The notes: generated by a model not told the origin, from the sequence alone. A DNA stretch of 64,000 nucleotides from Hondaea fermentalgiana (GCA_014084085.1 NPFB01000058.1:80510-144509); one strand, 5' to 3'. Numbered from the stretch's first letter, positions 1 through 11,169 are shown. A program made the numbers and translations.

Positions 1-58
1 GGCAGGCCGCCCGCGCGCGGCCGCGCGGCGCACGTACCTGGCGGTCTTCGTGTGGTTG

Positions 59-89
<31 letters not shown>

Positions 90-479
90 CCTCCCTCCCT
101 CCCTCTCTCTTCCCCTCTCTCTGGGTGGCAGCGCAGCGCCGCCCAAACCTAACCCAACCCGACCCGGGCTGCACCCAGCAGCACATTGCAGCGGCGCTGG
201 CGAGGACGCAGGGGGGCGGGCGGGCGGGTGTGTGCGCAACGCATTTGGTTTGTCGCGGCGGCTGGCGGATGGCGCGGCGCGCCTGTGGAGGGTGCGAGAG
301 GCGAGGAAAGAGAGCTGGCCGCGCACGTGCCAGTGGCGCCTACGAAGAAAAAGGAGGAGAAGATTGTGAAGGTTGAAAGAAAGATAAAATTAACTGGCGA
401 ATGCTTGTTTCGCAGAGGCAAAGCAAGCGAAAGAGAAAGACTCACTCTCAGAGTGATTTTCTTTTCGTAAAAGAGAAAA
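1..479. other. Region downstream of urease; possible UTR donor of a leftward gene
   Basis: No coding region is supported here. The stretch downstream of the urease stop is GC-rich and holds a tetranucleotide run of GTCT units at about 60-88, followed by CCCT/CTCT pyrimidine repeats. On the minus strand, bases about 35-40 read GTACGT directly after CCGCCAG. That is the commonest 5' splice site in this window, so a 5'-UTR exon of a gene running leftward out of the window is possible. No in-frame ATG precedes it. The rest is probably urease 3' UTR. Confidence 0.4.
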
Positions 480-3044
480 TCAAAAGAGCATGTAACTCTG
501 CGCGAGCGAAAGCTTTGTGGCAGGCTCGCAGGTGAGCGTCTCGTCGCCCACGGTCACATGATACTTTTCCGAGTCAACCTTGAGCTTGGGAAGAGCGTCG
601 TTGAGCTTCATGTGGGTCTTGTCGATATTGCGGCAGTTCTTGACACCCTCCACGCGCTTAGAAAGACCGTACTTGGTCTTGACGTCCTTGGCCATGGCAG
701 CCTTGCTCACAAAGCAGATGCAGCGGTCGCCGACCGCCTTGCCAAAAGAGGCAAACATCGGTCGCATGCACACAGGCTCGCACGTGGGGATACTCGCGTT
801 GGCATCGCCCATCTCCGCAGCTGCGATGGCGCCGCCCTTGATGACCAGCTCGGGCTTGATGCCAAAAAACGCCGGCCGCCACAGCACGAGATCTGCCATC
901 TTACCCACCTCGACGCTACCCACAAGGTGGCCAAAGCCATGCGAGATGGCAGGGTTGATAGTGTACTTGGCAATGTAGCGACGCACGCGAAAGTTGTCCG
1001 CATCGGTACCCTCGTCCTCCTTGAGCGCACCACGCTGCTTCTTCATCTTATCGGCGGTCTGCCACGTGCGCGTAATCACCTCACCCTGGCGGCCCATGGC
1101 CTGCGAGTCCGAGGTCATGCTGGAGATGGCTCCCATGTCGTGCAGAATGTCCTCGGCAGCAATGGTCTCGGCACGAATGCGCGACTCCGCGAAAGCAACA
1201 TCGTTGCGCGAGTTCTTGTTCAAGTGATGGCAGATCATGAGCATGTCCACGTGCTCGTCTACCGTGTTGCCCGTAAAGGGGCGCGTTGGATTGGTCGATG
1301 AGGGCAGCGCATACTTGTTACCGCAAACGCTGATGATGTCTGGAGCATGGCCACCGCCGGCGCCCTCCACATGAAAGTACGCCAGAGGACGCTCACCCTG
1401 CGCCTTGACGGTGTCCTCGCAAGAGCCCGCCTCGTTACAGGTGTCAGTGTGCACGCACACGGAAACATCGGCCTCCTCGAGGCGGGTGAGCGCCGCATCA
1501 ATGGCCGCGGGCGTCGTGCCCCAATCCTCGTGCAGCTTGAAGCCGACCGCACCAGCGTCCAGGATCTCCTGCAGGCCGTCCGGCTTGGATGTGTTGCCCT
1601 TACCGTAAAAGCCAAAGTTCAGGCATGTGCTGTCTGTGGCCTTGATCATCATCTCCACGGAGTCTGCCGACGGTGTGCAGGTGGTGGCCTTAGTTCCGGT
1701 CGCCGGACCGGTGCCGCCGCCCACCATGGTCGTCAGTCCACTCATGAGGGCGTCGTCGGCAAGCTGTGGGCAGATATAGTGCACATGAGCATCGATGCCA
1801 CCTGCGGTGAGGATGAATCCTTCGCCGGCGATGGCCTCCGTATGCAGACCGACCGTCATTCCAGGCGTCACGTTGTCCATCGTGTCCGGATTGCCAGATT
1901 TGCCAATGCCCACAATTTGCGTCCCGCGCAGACCGACGTCGGCCTTGTAAATACCCGTGTAGTCCACGATGAGGGCGTTCGTAATGACAGTATCCAGGAC
2001 CGTGCCCTCGTCTTGAGGTCCCACGGCCATGCCCATGCCCTCGCGCAGTACCTTGCCGCCGCCAAAAACGGCCTCGTCACCATACGTCGTGTAGTCCTTC
2101 TCGACCTTGATCCAAAGGTCGGTGTTGCCAAGACGGACCTTGTCACCGGTCGTGGGACCGTAGAGACCAGCGTACTGCTTGCGAGACACGAGCGTTTTGC
2201 CGCCATCGTCAGCGGCCTCGGCTCCATCCTCGGTCTTGCGTCGCTTGTTCGAGGGCTCGCTGGCTCCGCCTTCCTTGTGCGCAAATCCCTGCTCGGCGAC
2301 GCGCTTGGCGACGCGGGCGCGCGCCTCTTCGAGCGCAGCTCCCTGGGTATCACCATCAATGAGGTTGTTGCCACCAAAGGCGCGCATGTTGCCGCCGATG
2401 CGGCACAGCCGCACAGTCTGCGACTCACCGGGCTCGAAGCGGACGGCGGTGCCGGAAAGAATGTCGAGGCGGTAGCCCACGGCCGCAACACGGTCAAACT
2501 CGAGCTGGCGGTTCGTCTCGGAGAAGTGGTAGTGGGATCCCACCTGGATGGGGCGATCTCCGAGGTTTTTCACCTCGATCGTCACCTTATCTCGGCCCGC
2601 GTTGATCTCCAGCGGGTCTTCGGATCCGGGAACCACCTCGCCGGGAATGTCCGAGGTATCTTCACGCTTGCCCTTGAAGATGTCCAGGTCCGGTGCCGGA
2701 AAGGGGCACCCGTGAAACGCGAGCGAGAGGTCGCCATCGAGCTGCACAATCGGCTTGTCCACCGTCACCAGCTTGGTGCCATCGGGAAAGGTCGCCTCGA
2801 CCTGGACCATATTAATGATATGCTCGACGCCGGGCGCGACCTGGCGTCTCCCCAGAATTTTGCGGCCCAGATCCATGAGCTCCGCCACGCTCTTGCCGTC
2901 CCGCGCAAACTCCGCCACCTGCATCGCGATCAGCGCCACCGTCTCCGGGTGATTCAGCAGCGTGCCTCTCGCCAGTCTGCTCTGCGCGAGGCTGCCGGCC
3001 TGCCGCAGCAGCAGCTTGCCCTCCTCGCGCGGGTTGAGCATCAT
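480..3044 (-). CDS. URE: Urease, fused gamma-beta-alpha polypeptide
   Basis: Nickel metalloenzyme that hydrolyses urea to ammonia and carbamate, in one chain as in plants and fungi. From the first ATG ([13 protein letters not shown]) it is 854 residues, close to plant ureases of about 840. The gamma-like part is roughly residues 1-100, the beta-like part about 135-240 ([18 protein letters not shown]) and the amidohydrolase alpha part about 285-854 ([18 protein letters not shown]). Visible active-site elements are HVHYICPQ, the carbamylated lysine in GFKLHEDWG (K503), [13 protein letters not shown] and the flap cysteine in MICHHL (C605). The frame stays open for 68 more codons upstream to a GTG with no further ATG. 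The family N-terminus coincides with MMLNPRE, so I start there; an upstream exon cannot be excluded. The catalytic set looks complete. No urease accessory genes lie in the window. Confidence 0.95.
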   Translation of the reverse strand: MMLNPREEGKLLLRQAGSLAQSRLARGTLLNHPETVALIAMQVAEFARDGKSVAELMDLGRKILGRRQVAPGVEHIINMVQVEATFPDGTKLVTVDKPIVQLDGDLSLAFHGCPFPAPDLDIFKGKREDTSDIPGEVVPGSEDPLEINAGRDKVTIEVKNLGDRPIQVGSHYHFSETNRQLEFDRVAAVGYRLDILSGTAVRFEPGESQTVRLCRIGGNMRAFGGNNLIDGDTQGAALEEARARVAKRVAEQGFAHKEGGASEPSNKRRKTEDGAEAADDGGKTLVSRKQYAGLYGPTTGDKVRLGNTDLWIKVEKDYTTYGDEAVFGGGKVLREGMGMAVGPQDEGTVLDTVITNALIVDYTGIYKADVGLRGTQIVGIGKSGNPDTMDNVTPGMTVGLHTEAIAGEGFILTAGGIDAHVHYICPQLADDALMSGLTTMVGGGTGPATGTKATTCTPSADSVEMMIKATDSTCLNFGFYGKGNTSKPDGLQEILDAGAVGFKLHEDWGTTPAAIDAALTRLEEADVSVCVHTDTCNEAGSCEDTVKAQGERPLAYFHVEGAGGGHAPDIISVCGNKYALPSSTNPTRPFTGNTVDEHVDMLMICHHLNKNSRNDVAFAESRIRAETIAAEDILHDMGAISSMTSDSQAMGRQGEVITRTWQTADKMKKQRGALKEDEGTDADNFRVRRYIAKYTINPAISHGFGHLVGSVEVGKMADLVLWRPAFFGIKPELVIKGGAIAAAEMGDANASIPTCEPVCMRPMFASFGKAVGDRCICFVSKAAMAKDVKTKYGLSKRVEGVKNCRNIDKTHMKLNDALPKLKVDSEKYHVTVGDETLTCEPATKLSLAQSYMLF

Positions 3045-4612
3045 CGTCCCTGCCTCCGCGCCTCGCTTCGCGTCTTCCTTCGCCCTGCGCCCGCCGCCCT
3101 CGCCCCGCGCCTCCGCTCCGCTGCTGCCCGCGACGCCGCCGCTGCTGCCGCTCTTCCCCGCGTTGCCGATCTGCTGCCCGTGCTCCTCCTCCAAGATCCT
3201 CGCGTCGTGGATCGCACCGTAGTCACTGTTGAGCACAAACCTCGACACAGCTCCGGGTTAAAAAATCCAAACCGCCGCGAGTCCTGGCGGGGTCGACAAG
3301 CAAACAAACGATCGAACAAACAAACAACCGGGCCAGAAAAACGCCTGCTGCGGCTCGCCCGCTGCTCCGCTGCGCCCGCCAGCCTGAAAAAGACCTTGGT
3401 GCGTGCAGCTGCAGCAGCGGCACGACGCCTTGGCTCTTTCGAACAAACCCTGGAGGCGCCCCGTATAGTCCCGGCCGAGCGGCACGCGCGCCTTATTCCC
3501 CCCCGCCTGCGCGGCTACGGGCGCGCGCTTACCGGAATCCCTAGGAGAGACCGCTGCACGGTTACGCGAAACGAAAGGGGCAGCTGGGTTCGGTGGGCAA
3601 AGTGTTTCCTTGAGCCCCCTTCTCGTGACGCAGGGGTCTGCTTTGTCGCGGATATGCAGGGGGTATGGTAGGGACTCAATGTGTGAAAATACGTTTCGGA
3701 CGGACGGATGGAAAAGAACCGCGCAGCGACGCGCTACTACAAGCTATGCCCTGCTCCTTTCCGCCCTTCCCTTCGCCCTACAAGAATCGCGAGGGAAGAG
3801 AGCGCGTAGGAGCCTCATAAGCGCGACGAGGCTCGCCCCTCCCTCTCCATGTCCCCAGACTGACGAGGATCAGCCCAGCCCACTCGAGCCGGCGCCCAGC
3901 CCCGTGCCTCGAAAACCGGTCGCTCTCATAATGATGTTTCTCCTCGTCGTCGCAGGCGTTGTTATCTGCCAAGGCGCAGTGGCGCGCGAGCGAGCGACGC
4001 CGCCGCAGCCGTTTCACATGGGACCCAAGCGACGCGGAGTCCCCGCGAGGCCTCGCCAGTCGAGCTCGCGGCGCCGTGCGAGCGCGAGCGAGCGCGAGTC
4101 CGAGCCGGAGCCGGAGCCGGAGACGCGCACGCGCGGCAGCGCAGACACGGCCGTTTCCGCCTTCCCTCTTCCCGCCGCTGGTGTGCCTGTGTCACTAGGG
4201 TCGGGAGCGCTCGACGCCTGCAAAGGAGATCTATCTCGCAGAGCTCGAGAAGCGGATAACCGTGGAGGTCGCGAGGCGAGCCAAGCCAGGTCGAGCCCGG
4301 GGAGAAGGCCAGCGGGAGAGCAGACTCGGAGCGAGCCAAGGTCGCCGAAGTTCTGCAGACGTTGGGGTCGTCCCGACCAAGAGGCAGGCAGCTTGCCTTG
4401 CAAGAAGAGGGTGGCCGCCACCTCGGGTCCAAAAGGACAGCAACGGCTGCACGACGAGAAAGAACTCCGTGCACGCAACAAACTAGCTTGCTGGCTTGCT
4501 TGCGGCTTGCGGCTTGCGGCTTGCATTGAAGCAGATAACAAGGCCCCAACCCCGTCGCGCGTGAGAGCAAGCAAGCTACACGTAAACGTCCAAAGAAGCC
4601 AAAGAAGGAAAC
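3045..4612. other. Divergent intergenic region between urease and the SAP/WW gene
   Basis: About 1.57 kb of shared upstream sequence for two divergent genes. It is GC-rich, with short purine and pyrimidine repeats and CTTGCGG/CTTGC repeats near 4491-4525. A long plus-strand frame crosses the left part but is antisense to urease and shows no family pattern. No gene supported. Confidence 0.5.
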
Positions 4613-6934
4613 ATGGTGGACCTCAATGCGCTGAGCAGGCGCGAACTGCAAAACCTTGCCAAAAAGGAAGGCATTCGCGCTAATCAAAAGACGAGCGACC
4701 TTGTGGCCCAGCTCTCCGCGGCGCAGAACGAGACAAACGCAGAGAACGACAGCAACGATTTCAACACGCTCGCCGAGCAGGTCGACAAATTGAACCTTGG
4801 TGACGACCGCAGCGAAGATCAAAGCGACTCCGAAGCCGCAGGAAGTGAGGCCAACGGGTCAGCCCGAAAACCAAGATCACGCTACGAAAGCCCGCTTGCT
4901 ACGTTGATGCGGCGTGCATCAGGAGGCGCAACATCTTTCCTTCGAACGCCTAGCAACAAGAACGCAACGCGTCGTCATTCCTTGGCACCCTCACCGTCTT
5001 CGGCTACCTCGTCGCAGTCCCCACCTACCCAAGACAGCTTCAACACACCCAAACGAGAGGACAAGGCAACGCATCGTCTCGCACCGCGGACAATTGCCAC
5101 GACAAGTCACACAACCAACAACAACAGCAACGAAGCGGACAATCGCACCAACACCGAGGAGTCCACCGATGCCGCAGAGGTAGAGGACGTCCTCGGAGAG
5201 CTGCCGCAACGACTTTCCAAGTCCATGCGCGCTCCTTCGAGTTTGCGTCACTCCTCTTCAGCCTCAGATCTGCCCACCGGAATCCCACAACGGTCTATCG
5301 CTTTGCGCACCACCACAAGCAGCAAGGTGGACGAGTTTGGCGATGGCATGGACGAAGGCAAGTCGGCAAGCGCACGACCCCAGGACGCAGTCAAGTCTGC
5401 CTTCGAGGAGTCCGTGCGCGCAACGGAGGCGCGCTTCAACGCAGATCGCATTGCCAAGGCGCGCAAATCTCTTGGATACCAGCCTCGGCAGACAGCGTGC
5501 CCCGCCGAACTGTCTGCTAGTCTCGCGTCACGCCAGTCGCTCGAACGCGCCGTGGCGGCAGCGCACAGCAAGCCTGGAGCCTCCGGCCCAGAAAAGATTT
5601 GGGTCGGCGCCGCAGAGGAAACCCCGGCATCCATCGTCGATGAACGCATTCGAATCGCGGTCAACGCCATTGCCGCGCTTCAAGCGGGAGACCATGGCTC
5701 CTCGTTTGACCAAATTTGCGGCTTTATCAAGAAAACTCCTACCCCTTTTTACGATAAGGGATCAACCGCGGTCCAGCTGCATCGCGCGCTGCGAGTTGCT
5801 GTGGAAGAGAACGCTCTCATCAGCAAGACCAGCGCCTCTGGCGAGGTGCGTTTCGCCATGCCCCCGGGTACCTCTGTTTCTATGCTAGCAGCCTCCGCCA
5901 CCACCGCCACAACCACCTCTGCGCCTTTGCCTGTGAATTCGAATGGCGCTTCGGACCGCTCAGGAGCGTTGCGAAAGCTGGACGATGACTTGCCCTCTCC
6001 GCCCGCGATTCCCGCCATTCCTGAAGCCAAGCCACTCCGCCTCGGAGCAAAGGATGACCGTGATCTCAAGACACCTAGTGCACTCTTGCGTCCTGGCTCC
6101 AAGGCACGTCGTTCAACCATGTCTGCCATCCCTTCGTCGCGCTCGTACGAATTCACGAGTCGTCTGGCGCGGCCCGGAGCGTCTTCTTCCTTGTTGTCAT
6201 CGTCGTCGTCGCCGCCGCCGTCGTCGTCGTCGTCATCGTCTGCGACATCGTCTCTTGCTGCCGCCTTTGCCGCATCGTCGACTTTGGCTCTGACGCAAGC
6301 AGCAAAGCCATTGTCATCAGTATCGCCACCGTCGGCGCGAGGGGAATCTCGCACAGGGGTCAGCAATGCCCTCAAACGCCCGGATGATGTGGCCACCCGA
6401 CTTCGTTCCGCGGTCAAGACCGAGCGTCTTCGTCGCAACAAGCTGCGCCAGCAACTTCGTCGGGATCTCATGCAGCAACAACTCGATGGAGCTCGTGGCG
6501 CCGCAAATTCTGTGCAGGAGTCCTTGCTGCCGCGCAACTTGCATTGTGAGAACTGCAAGGCAGCTCTGTCGCAGACGGGTTCGACTCAGATGGAGCTGAC
6601 GCGGCTTCCATCCTCCGTGCCTGCAGAGGCCGCTGAGGAGGCTCCTTTGGAGGTGGATGTTGACGAAAGCTTTGTGGAAGAGACGCGGGCAGCGCCGTCG
6701 CAATCGCAATCGCAATCGCAATCGCGAGGACCATGGGAAACGCCGGCGCCAAAGCAAACGCGTGTCAAGGCTGTATCGGCGTTGTCGCCCGTGCAAATGG
6801 ACCCCGTCGAGATGATGAAGACACTTGGGCCTGAGCACAAGGACTGGGAGCTTCGCGAGTCGCGCAGCAAGCCCGGTCGATTTTACTTTTACAACCGTGT
6901 CACTCACAAGACCAAATGGAAGATGACCGACTAG
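4613..6934 (+). CDS. SAP, linker-histone-like and WW domain protein
   Basis: A 773-residue, Ser/Thr/Ala-rich, probably nuclear protein. Residues 1-35 (LSRRELQNLAKKEGIRANQK) match the SAP-type motif found at the N-terminus of NuSAP-like proteins and many chromatin factors. Residues about 343-415 (SSFDQICGFIKK to ENALISK and VRFAMP) have the helix-helix-helix-wing spacing of a linker-histone H15 winged helix; this is my inference. Residues 745-769 form a compact WW domain with both tryptophans and the FYFYN core, which would bind proline-rich ligands. Between them are low-complexity linkers, including a Ser/Pro run coded by TCG repeats at 6196-6242 and a Gln-Ser run at 6701-6725. The ATG has an A-rich context (GGAAACATGG). 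I know of no named protein with this order of domains, so the function is unassigned; DNA binding plus recruitment through WW is the natural guess. Confidence 0.8.
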   Translation: MVDLNALSRRELQNLAKKEGIRANQKTSDLVAQLSAAQNETNAENDSNDFNTLAEQVDKLNLGDDRSEDQSDSEAAGSEANGSARKPRSRYESPLATLMRRASGGATSFLRTPSNKNATRRHSLAPSPSSATSSQSPPTQDSFNTPKREDKATHRLAPRTIATTSHTTNNNSNEADNRTNTEESTDAAEVEDVLGELPQRLSKSMRAPSSLRHSSSASDLPTGIPQRSIALRTTTSSKVDEFGDGMDEGKSASARPQDAVKSAFEESVRATEARFNADRIAKARKSLGYQPRQTACPAELSASLASRQSLERAVAAAHSKPGASGPEKIWVGAAEETPASIVDERIRIAVNAIAALQAGDHGSSFDQICGFIKKTPTPFYDKGSTAVQLHRALRVAVEENALISKTSASGEVRFAMPPGTSVSMLAASATTATTTSAPLPVNSNGASDRSGALRKLDDDLPSPPAIPAIPEAKPLRLGAKDDRDLKTPSALLRPGSKARRSTMSAIPSSRSYEFTSRLARPGASSSLLSSSSSPPPSSSSSSSATSSLAAAFAASSTLALTQAAKPLSSVSPPSARGESRTGVSNALKRPDDVATRLRSAVKTERLRRNKLRQQLRRDLMQQQLDGARGAANSVQESLLPRNLHCENCKAALSQTGSTQMELTRLPSSVPAEAAEEAPLEVDVDESFVEETRAAPSQSQSQSQSRGPWETPAPKQTRVKAVSALSPVQMDPVEMMKTLGPEHKDWELRESRSKPGRFYFYNRVTHKTKWKMTD

Positions 6935-7795
6935 ACCTACCCGTCCGTCTACCTCGGTAGGTTATGCCTAGGTTGGCTTTAGAGTGCCTTCGCCAAGTGG
7001 TACTGTGCTGCTGGGTTTCTTGACAGTGACTGACTAAAGATCTTCTTCTTCTCTGCCTTCCTTGTCAACGTCTGCTTTTTTTTCAGAAGTTATAAATCAA
7101 AGCGAACCACTCTTCGACAAGAAATGCCAGCGCTTGTTGATTAGCAAATCAAAATGATAAGGTGTTGCTGCGGACGATCCTTTTAGGGAGGAGAAACATT
7201 GCCTGGCCCCATGATCCTTCCGTAATCGCCTTGAAAGAGCTCCCTGACCTCTCCTCCATTCTCAGCTCTCCCAAATAAGAGCATCAACTCACGGGCGAAA
7301 TTGGCATGGCTGCTGGTGCGGTCGAAGCGTCGGGAGTCCTTTCTGATGGATGTCCACAGCGAATCATATCGCGAAAGTCCGCACGACGCTGCGTGACGAG
7401 TTTTCCTTGGTCACCCGCCCACCCTCCCTCTCCACCCCGCTATTGTAACCAGCTCGCTCTCCTCTTCTATCTCCGCTCTCAAGAATTGGAGCACCATCCT
7501 CTCTCGCCGGCAACATAACATCCCCGCCCTCCCGCGTGCGTCCACACCAGCCCCAAGTCGCGTCGCTGGCGGGCGAATCGCCGGTACTTCGTGACGGTCA
7601 CGGCGGGTCGTCACTGCTCGCTGCCCGCTTGCTTGCTTGTGCTTGCTTGCCTGCACAAGCAAGCACGAGCAAGCAGAGCAAACACCAAACCGAGGCGACG
7701 AGACGCGACTGGACGCGACGTGCGCGGCGCGTGCAGGCTCGAGGGACAAGGGCAGCGGGCGCGAGCAGCGGCGCGGCAGCGGGAGCGCGGGCACG
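6935..7795. other. Intergenic region between two plus-strand genes
   Basis: About 860 bp holding the 3' UTR of the SAP/WW gene and the upstream region of the ZNF706-like gene. It contains a T-rich patch near 7076-7084 and GCTTGCTTGC repeats near 7626-7655. No supported gene or RNA. Confidence 0.4.
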
Positions 7796-8475
7796 ATGGG
7801 GCGCAAGGGCAAGGTCCAGAAGCACACGGCCAAGGAGGTACGTCGGCCGCGGCGGGCGGAAAGGGGAACGAAGGAAAGAAACGTGTGGCTGCGCTGGATT
7901 GAGGATGTATGAATGATTGAGTCGAGGACGCCGCGCGGGGACCACGAGGACCCGGCCTGCGAGGCGCGAGGGCGCTGCGCCAAGGCGTCGGGGCCAGCGC
8001 AGGCGAGCCGCGCAACGTCGGGTAGACACGTGGTTCACGTGGTCGAGCGCGAATCCCGGAGGGGGTTCATTGATTCTTTGCGCGTTGTGAATGACGAGGA
8101 GGAGGAGGACTAACTGTAACCTCTCTACGCCCTGAGCAGATTGCGAACAAGCATAAGCAGGCCAAGGAGCGCGCCGGCGCCGCCGGCCACGGCAAGGATG
8201 GCCAAAAGGGGCGCGAGGCGTCCATGATGAAGGTTAAAGTCCAGTGCAAGATTTGCCTCACGGCCCAGCCTCACTTGGCCGCGATGCGGAACCATTACGA
8301 AAACAAGCACCCAAAAGAGCCTTGGTCGGATGATCTTTATGACTTTGGTGCTGCGCGTTCGCAGGCCAAGCCGCCTGTTGCCAAGGGCGAAAAGAAGTCA
8401 ACTTTGGTCGCTAAGAAACCTGCCAAAAAGGGTGGCAAAGAGGACCTTTCCTTCCTTGACGACGCTCTCAAGTAA
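7796..8475 (+). CDS. ZNF706: ZNF706-like small zinc-finger protein (2 exons)
   Basis: Exon 1 is 7796-7837 (14 codons) and exon 2 is 8140-8475. The 302-nt intron starts GTACGT, ends GAGCAG and carries a CTAAC-type branch site near 8110. The junction is in phase 0 and the product is 125 residues. A Lys-rich N-terminus (MGRKGKVQKHTAKE then IANKHKQAKER) resembles the SERF/4F5-type start of ZNF706. It is followed by one C2H2 finger: C50, C53, H66 and H71 in CKICLTAQPH and HYENKHPKEP, as in human ZNF706. Exon 1 is needed to restore the family N-terminus. The role is poorly known in any organism; human ZNF706 is linked to stem-cell state and SERF-like proteins to RNA or amyloid chaperoning. The C-terminal Lys-rich tail ends in an acidic FLDDALK motif. 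Confidence 0.88.
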
Positions 8476-9150
8476 GTAACCTGCTGTCAATTAGTACGAG
8501 CTGCTGTCTGCACGTTGCGTCACATATACATACACTGTTCTTCATTTCTCGTTCCTTTTCTGCCTTTTCCTCTTTCTTTTTCTTGAAATTCTCGCCACTT
8601 GGTCTTTTCTATTTGGGTAACCAATGATAAAGAAGGGCCGGTTCCGTGCAGCGACCACCGATGATTTTCCTTCTAACTTTGCGGTCTGACCGTGAAGTCG
8701 ATCGAGGAAAGGAGCGAAATCATGCCCCTTTTCACTCTACGCTTGTACGAAATTTTGGTCAATGAAAGCTCGACTTCATTATAAAAAAAGTTTCTAAGTA
8801 AGACCTGAAGGCCCTCCGGGCTTGCGACACGGAAAGAAGGAAGTGTCTTCGTCCCAGCCAATCTATGTTGCCATGTATCCATATGAAGCGACCGCTGAGC
8901 GCCCATGCGTGCGCATACATATACGCCTGACCAGTCAAGCTCACACCTATACACAATTGCCTTTGGAAACTAACAATCGTGACCGGTGGCTCTCTGTCAA
9001 TCTTCAAAGCAAGAGAGAGACGCCTCACGACTTTATCCCTTGCAAGCCTAAAAGAAGGATATGAATGAAAGACCCATTTGCTTCCTTCCACATTGTCGTC
9101 CCAGAAGTGCCCCCCCCCCACCCCCCAAAAAAAACGAAAAAGTTAAGCAC
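8476..9150. other. Convergent 3' region
   Basis: About 675 bp between two convergent stop codons. It contains T-rich stretches near 8570-8590, a poly-C patch at 9111-9127 and short A runs at 9128-9144. It probably holds both 3' UTRs. No gene seen. Confidence 0.4.
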
Positions 9151-10236
9151 TCATGAAGAAATGACGTCCCCGTGTTCGTTGAGTGTGTTGCCGCAGTCCG
9201 CGATCGAGCAGTGATCCCAGCGCACCGCGAAGAGAGCGCGTTCCGGAAGCTCTTCCTCGCTCTGACCTTCAATGCAGACGGCTTCGTCCACAACGAGATG
9301 GCCACTCGACTTGAGAGCAATGCCGTTCAGCATGGACGCCACCGTAGAAGACCCGACGTCAAGGTCAATTTCAACGTAGTTTTCTCCTCGATAGTACGAA
9401 GCGGTGAGCTTCTTGCCAATAATGACAGGACGCTGGCCTCCGAGGGCATCAATCGTTTTCAAAAGGTGTGTGCTGGTCTGCGAGAATTGCGGGCAGTACT
9501 TGAGCTTGGCGCTCTTTTCCTCGTCAGAAGCAGCTAGCCAGTTCGAAAAGACCTTGTCGAGCTTTGGGTCCTCGCCTTCGCCCTTGGAGTCTATCTTGAT
9601 CGCGCGTCGGCACACGTGGACCACAGCCGTGTATTCTGTCTTGAAAAAGTTGCTAAACACCCAGCTATAAATCAAATAGGGAGGCGCGTCGCCCTGCAGG
9701 CCCGGGTCCTCACTCTCAAGCTTGGCGTCCTCCTCGAGGCGCGTCGCGAGATACTGCTTGAGGCTAGCCACCTTTTCTGCAGCGTGCCGCAGATCGTACT
9801 TGGCAATGAAGACATTTAGACCCACGCACGAGTACGCTGCAGACGCCGAGGGTACCTTGAGCTTGGTATTATTCGTCGTGTTTTCCGCAAGGTACCCCGG
9901 TCCGCGCAGCTTGAACTTGGACGCCGGCAGGTTGGTCCACATGTTCGTCAGGCCCGAGTCGGCGGTGCCGTCCTCGCCGTTGGCCGTCGTCTCCGCCGCC
10001 TCGGCGTTTTGCGCCGTGTTCACGTCCTCGTCCTCCTCGTCATCGGTGGCCTCTGCCGCTGCCGAGGACGCCCCGTCGTCCTCCAGTTCCCCGTTGACGC
10101 GGTCCTCGTACACGTACGGCTTGGGCGCGCCAATATCCCACGGCGGGCACGAGGTCGTCGTCGACGCGCACAAGGTCGCGGCCGGTTCTTGCTTGCCGGT
10201 CTCTCCGCCGTTGGCGCCCGCGCCCGCGTCCGCCAT
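9151..10236 (-). CDS. DUF1336 / EDR2 C-terminal domain protein
   Basis: A 361-residue protein whose C-terminal two thirds (about residues 100-345) match the EDR2 C-terminal domain (DUF1336). Visible hallmarks are FKLRGPGYLAENTT near the domain start, YLIYSWVFSNFF, KKLTASYYRGENYVEIDLD, VGSSTVASML and EGQSEEELPERALFAVRW at the end. In plants this domain follows PH and START domains in ENHANCED DISEASE RESISTANCE 2 and is thought to act at membranes. Here it stands alone after an acidic, Ala-rich, probably disordered N-terminus of about 90 residues, as is common in protists. The frame extends 10 codons further to a GTG; I start at the first ATG (MADAGAGAN). The biochemical function is unknown. 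It shares a divergent upstream region with the alpha-kinase gene. Confidence 0.88.
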   Translation of the reverse strand: MADAGAGANGGETGKQEPAATLCASTTTSCPPWDIGAPKPYVYEDRVNGELEDDGASSAAAEATDDEEDEDVNTAQNAEAAETTANGEDGTADSGLTNMWTNLPASKFKLRGPGYLAENTTNNTKLKVPSASAAYSCVGLNVFIAKYDLRHAAEKVASLKQYLATRLEEDAKLESEDPGLQGDAPPYLIYSWVFSNFFKTEYTAVVHVCRRAIKIDSKGEGEDPKLDKVFSNWLAASDEEKSAKLKYCPQFSQTSTHLLKTIDALGGQRPVIIGKKLTASYYRGENYVEIDLDVGSSTVASMLNGIALKSSGHLVVDEAVCIEGQSEEELPERALFAVRWDHCSIADCGNTLNEHGDVISS

Positions 10237-11169
10237 CGCGCCTCGCTCGTCGATCTCCGCGCGCACGAGCTCGCTCGCGCTGCCCTGCGCCCTCGCGCTT
10301 GAGTCTCTGCTCTCTCAAATTCCGTCAAATTCGCGCGAATTCGCCCCAATTTCAAACCTGCCCTACCTCCCCTCCGCCGCGCGCCGCCGCGCGCGCCGCG
10401 CTGCGGCCTGCCGCCGCTTCCTCGCGTGCCGCCCCGCGCGGAGCCGCGGCGTGTCGCGCGTCGTCGCGGCGCTCCGAGGTCTTCTGTCTGTCTTCTGCCT
10501 GCCTGACTGTCTGCTGCGAGCTGCGAGGTCCGCGAGGCGCGCCTCGGGTTCGTTCGGCGGGCAGGGGCGGGCCCCCAATTCCGGGCCCTCAAAAGAAGCC
10601 GCCTCCCATCCGTTTGGCGCGGCCGAGAGCGCCCTGGACGCGGACTCGCAGGCGCCGACGCAGTCCGGGTCCGCGGGGGAGTCCGCTGCCGGCCGCGACG
10701 GAGTCCGGGGCCGCGACGGAGGCGGGCTCGGGGCGGGCGCGCGGGACGACAGAAGGCGAAGTCGAGGTGGGAACAGCGGAAGAGGCCAGCGCAAGGGCAG
10801 GGGCTGGCGAACGAGGCGACAAACGAACAGGTGGACGCGGCAGCTGCTTGCGTGCTTGCGTGCTTGCTTGCTTGCTTGCTGGTGCTGGTGCTGGTGCTGG
10901 TGCTGGTGCTGGTGCTGGTGAGGTTTTCTCGAAGGCTGAACGAGCCGCGAGCTCGGGCTGAAGACCGCAGCTGACTGAGCTGAGCTGAGTGGAGCCGAGC
11001 GGAGCTGAGCATCTGCTGCTGCAGCTGCTGCATCTTCCTCTTTCATTTTGTGGGCGGGCTCAGCTACCCGTTCTACGACACCGTTGCAGTGCAGTCGTTC
11101 ATTCATCTACGTCTACTACAAGTCGTTCACGGACCGCGGCGGCTCTCGCGCCGGGAACACGTAGCATGC
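10237..11169. other. Divergent intergenic region with CTTG and CTGGTG repeats
   Basis: About 930 bp between the divergent DUF1336 and alpha-kinase genes. It is very GC-rich, with a CTTG/CGTG tract at about 10847-10880 running into about seven CTGGTG units at 10879-10920, then GAGCTGAGC-type repeats near 10975-11010. Open frames here are repeat-driven and look like no family. Confidence 0.5.
10847..10921. repeat. Compound microsatellite (CTTG)n-(CTGGTG)n
   Basis: Directly visible compound simple repeat: CTTG/CGTG units followed by about seven tandem CTGGTG hexamers. It is noncoding and lies between two divergent genes. Confidence 0.85.

Noticed and set aside
1347..3671. 774-codon plus-strand frame over urease
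   Set aside because: It is antisense to a well-supported urease, contains no recognisable domain, and arises from the GC-rich third codon positions of the real gene.
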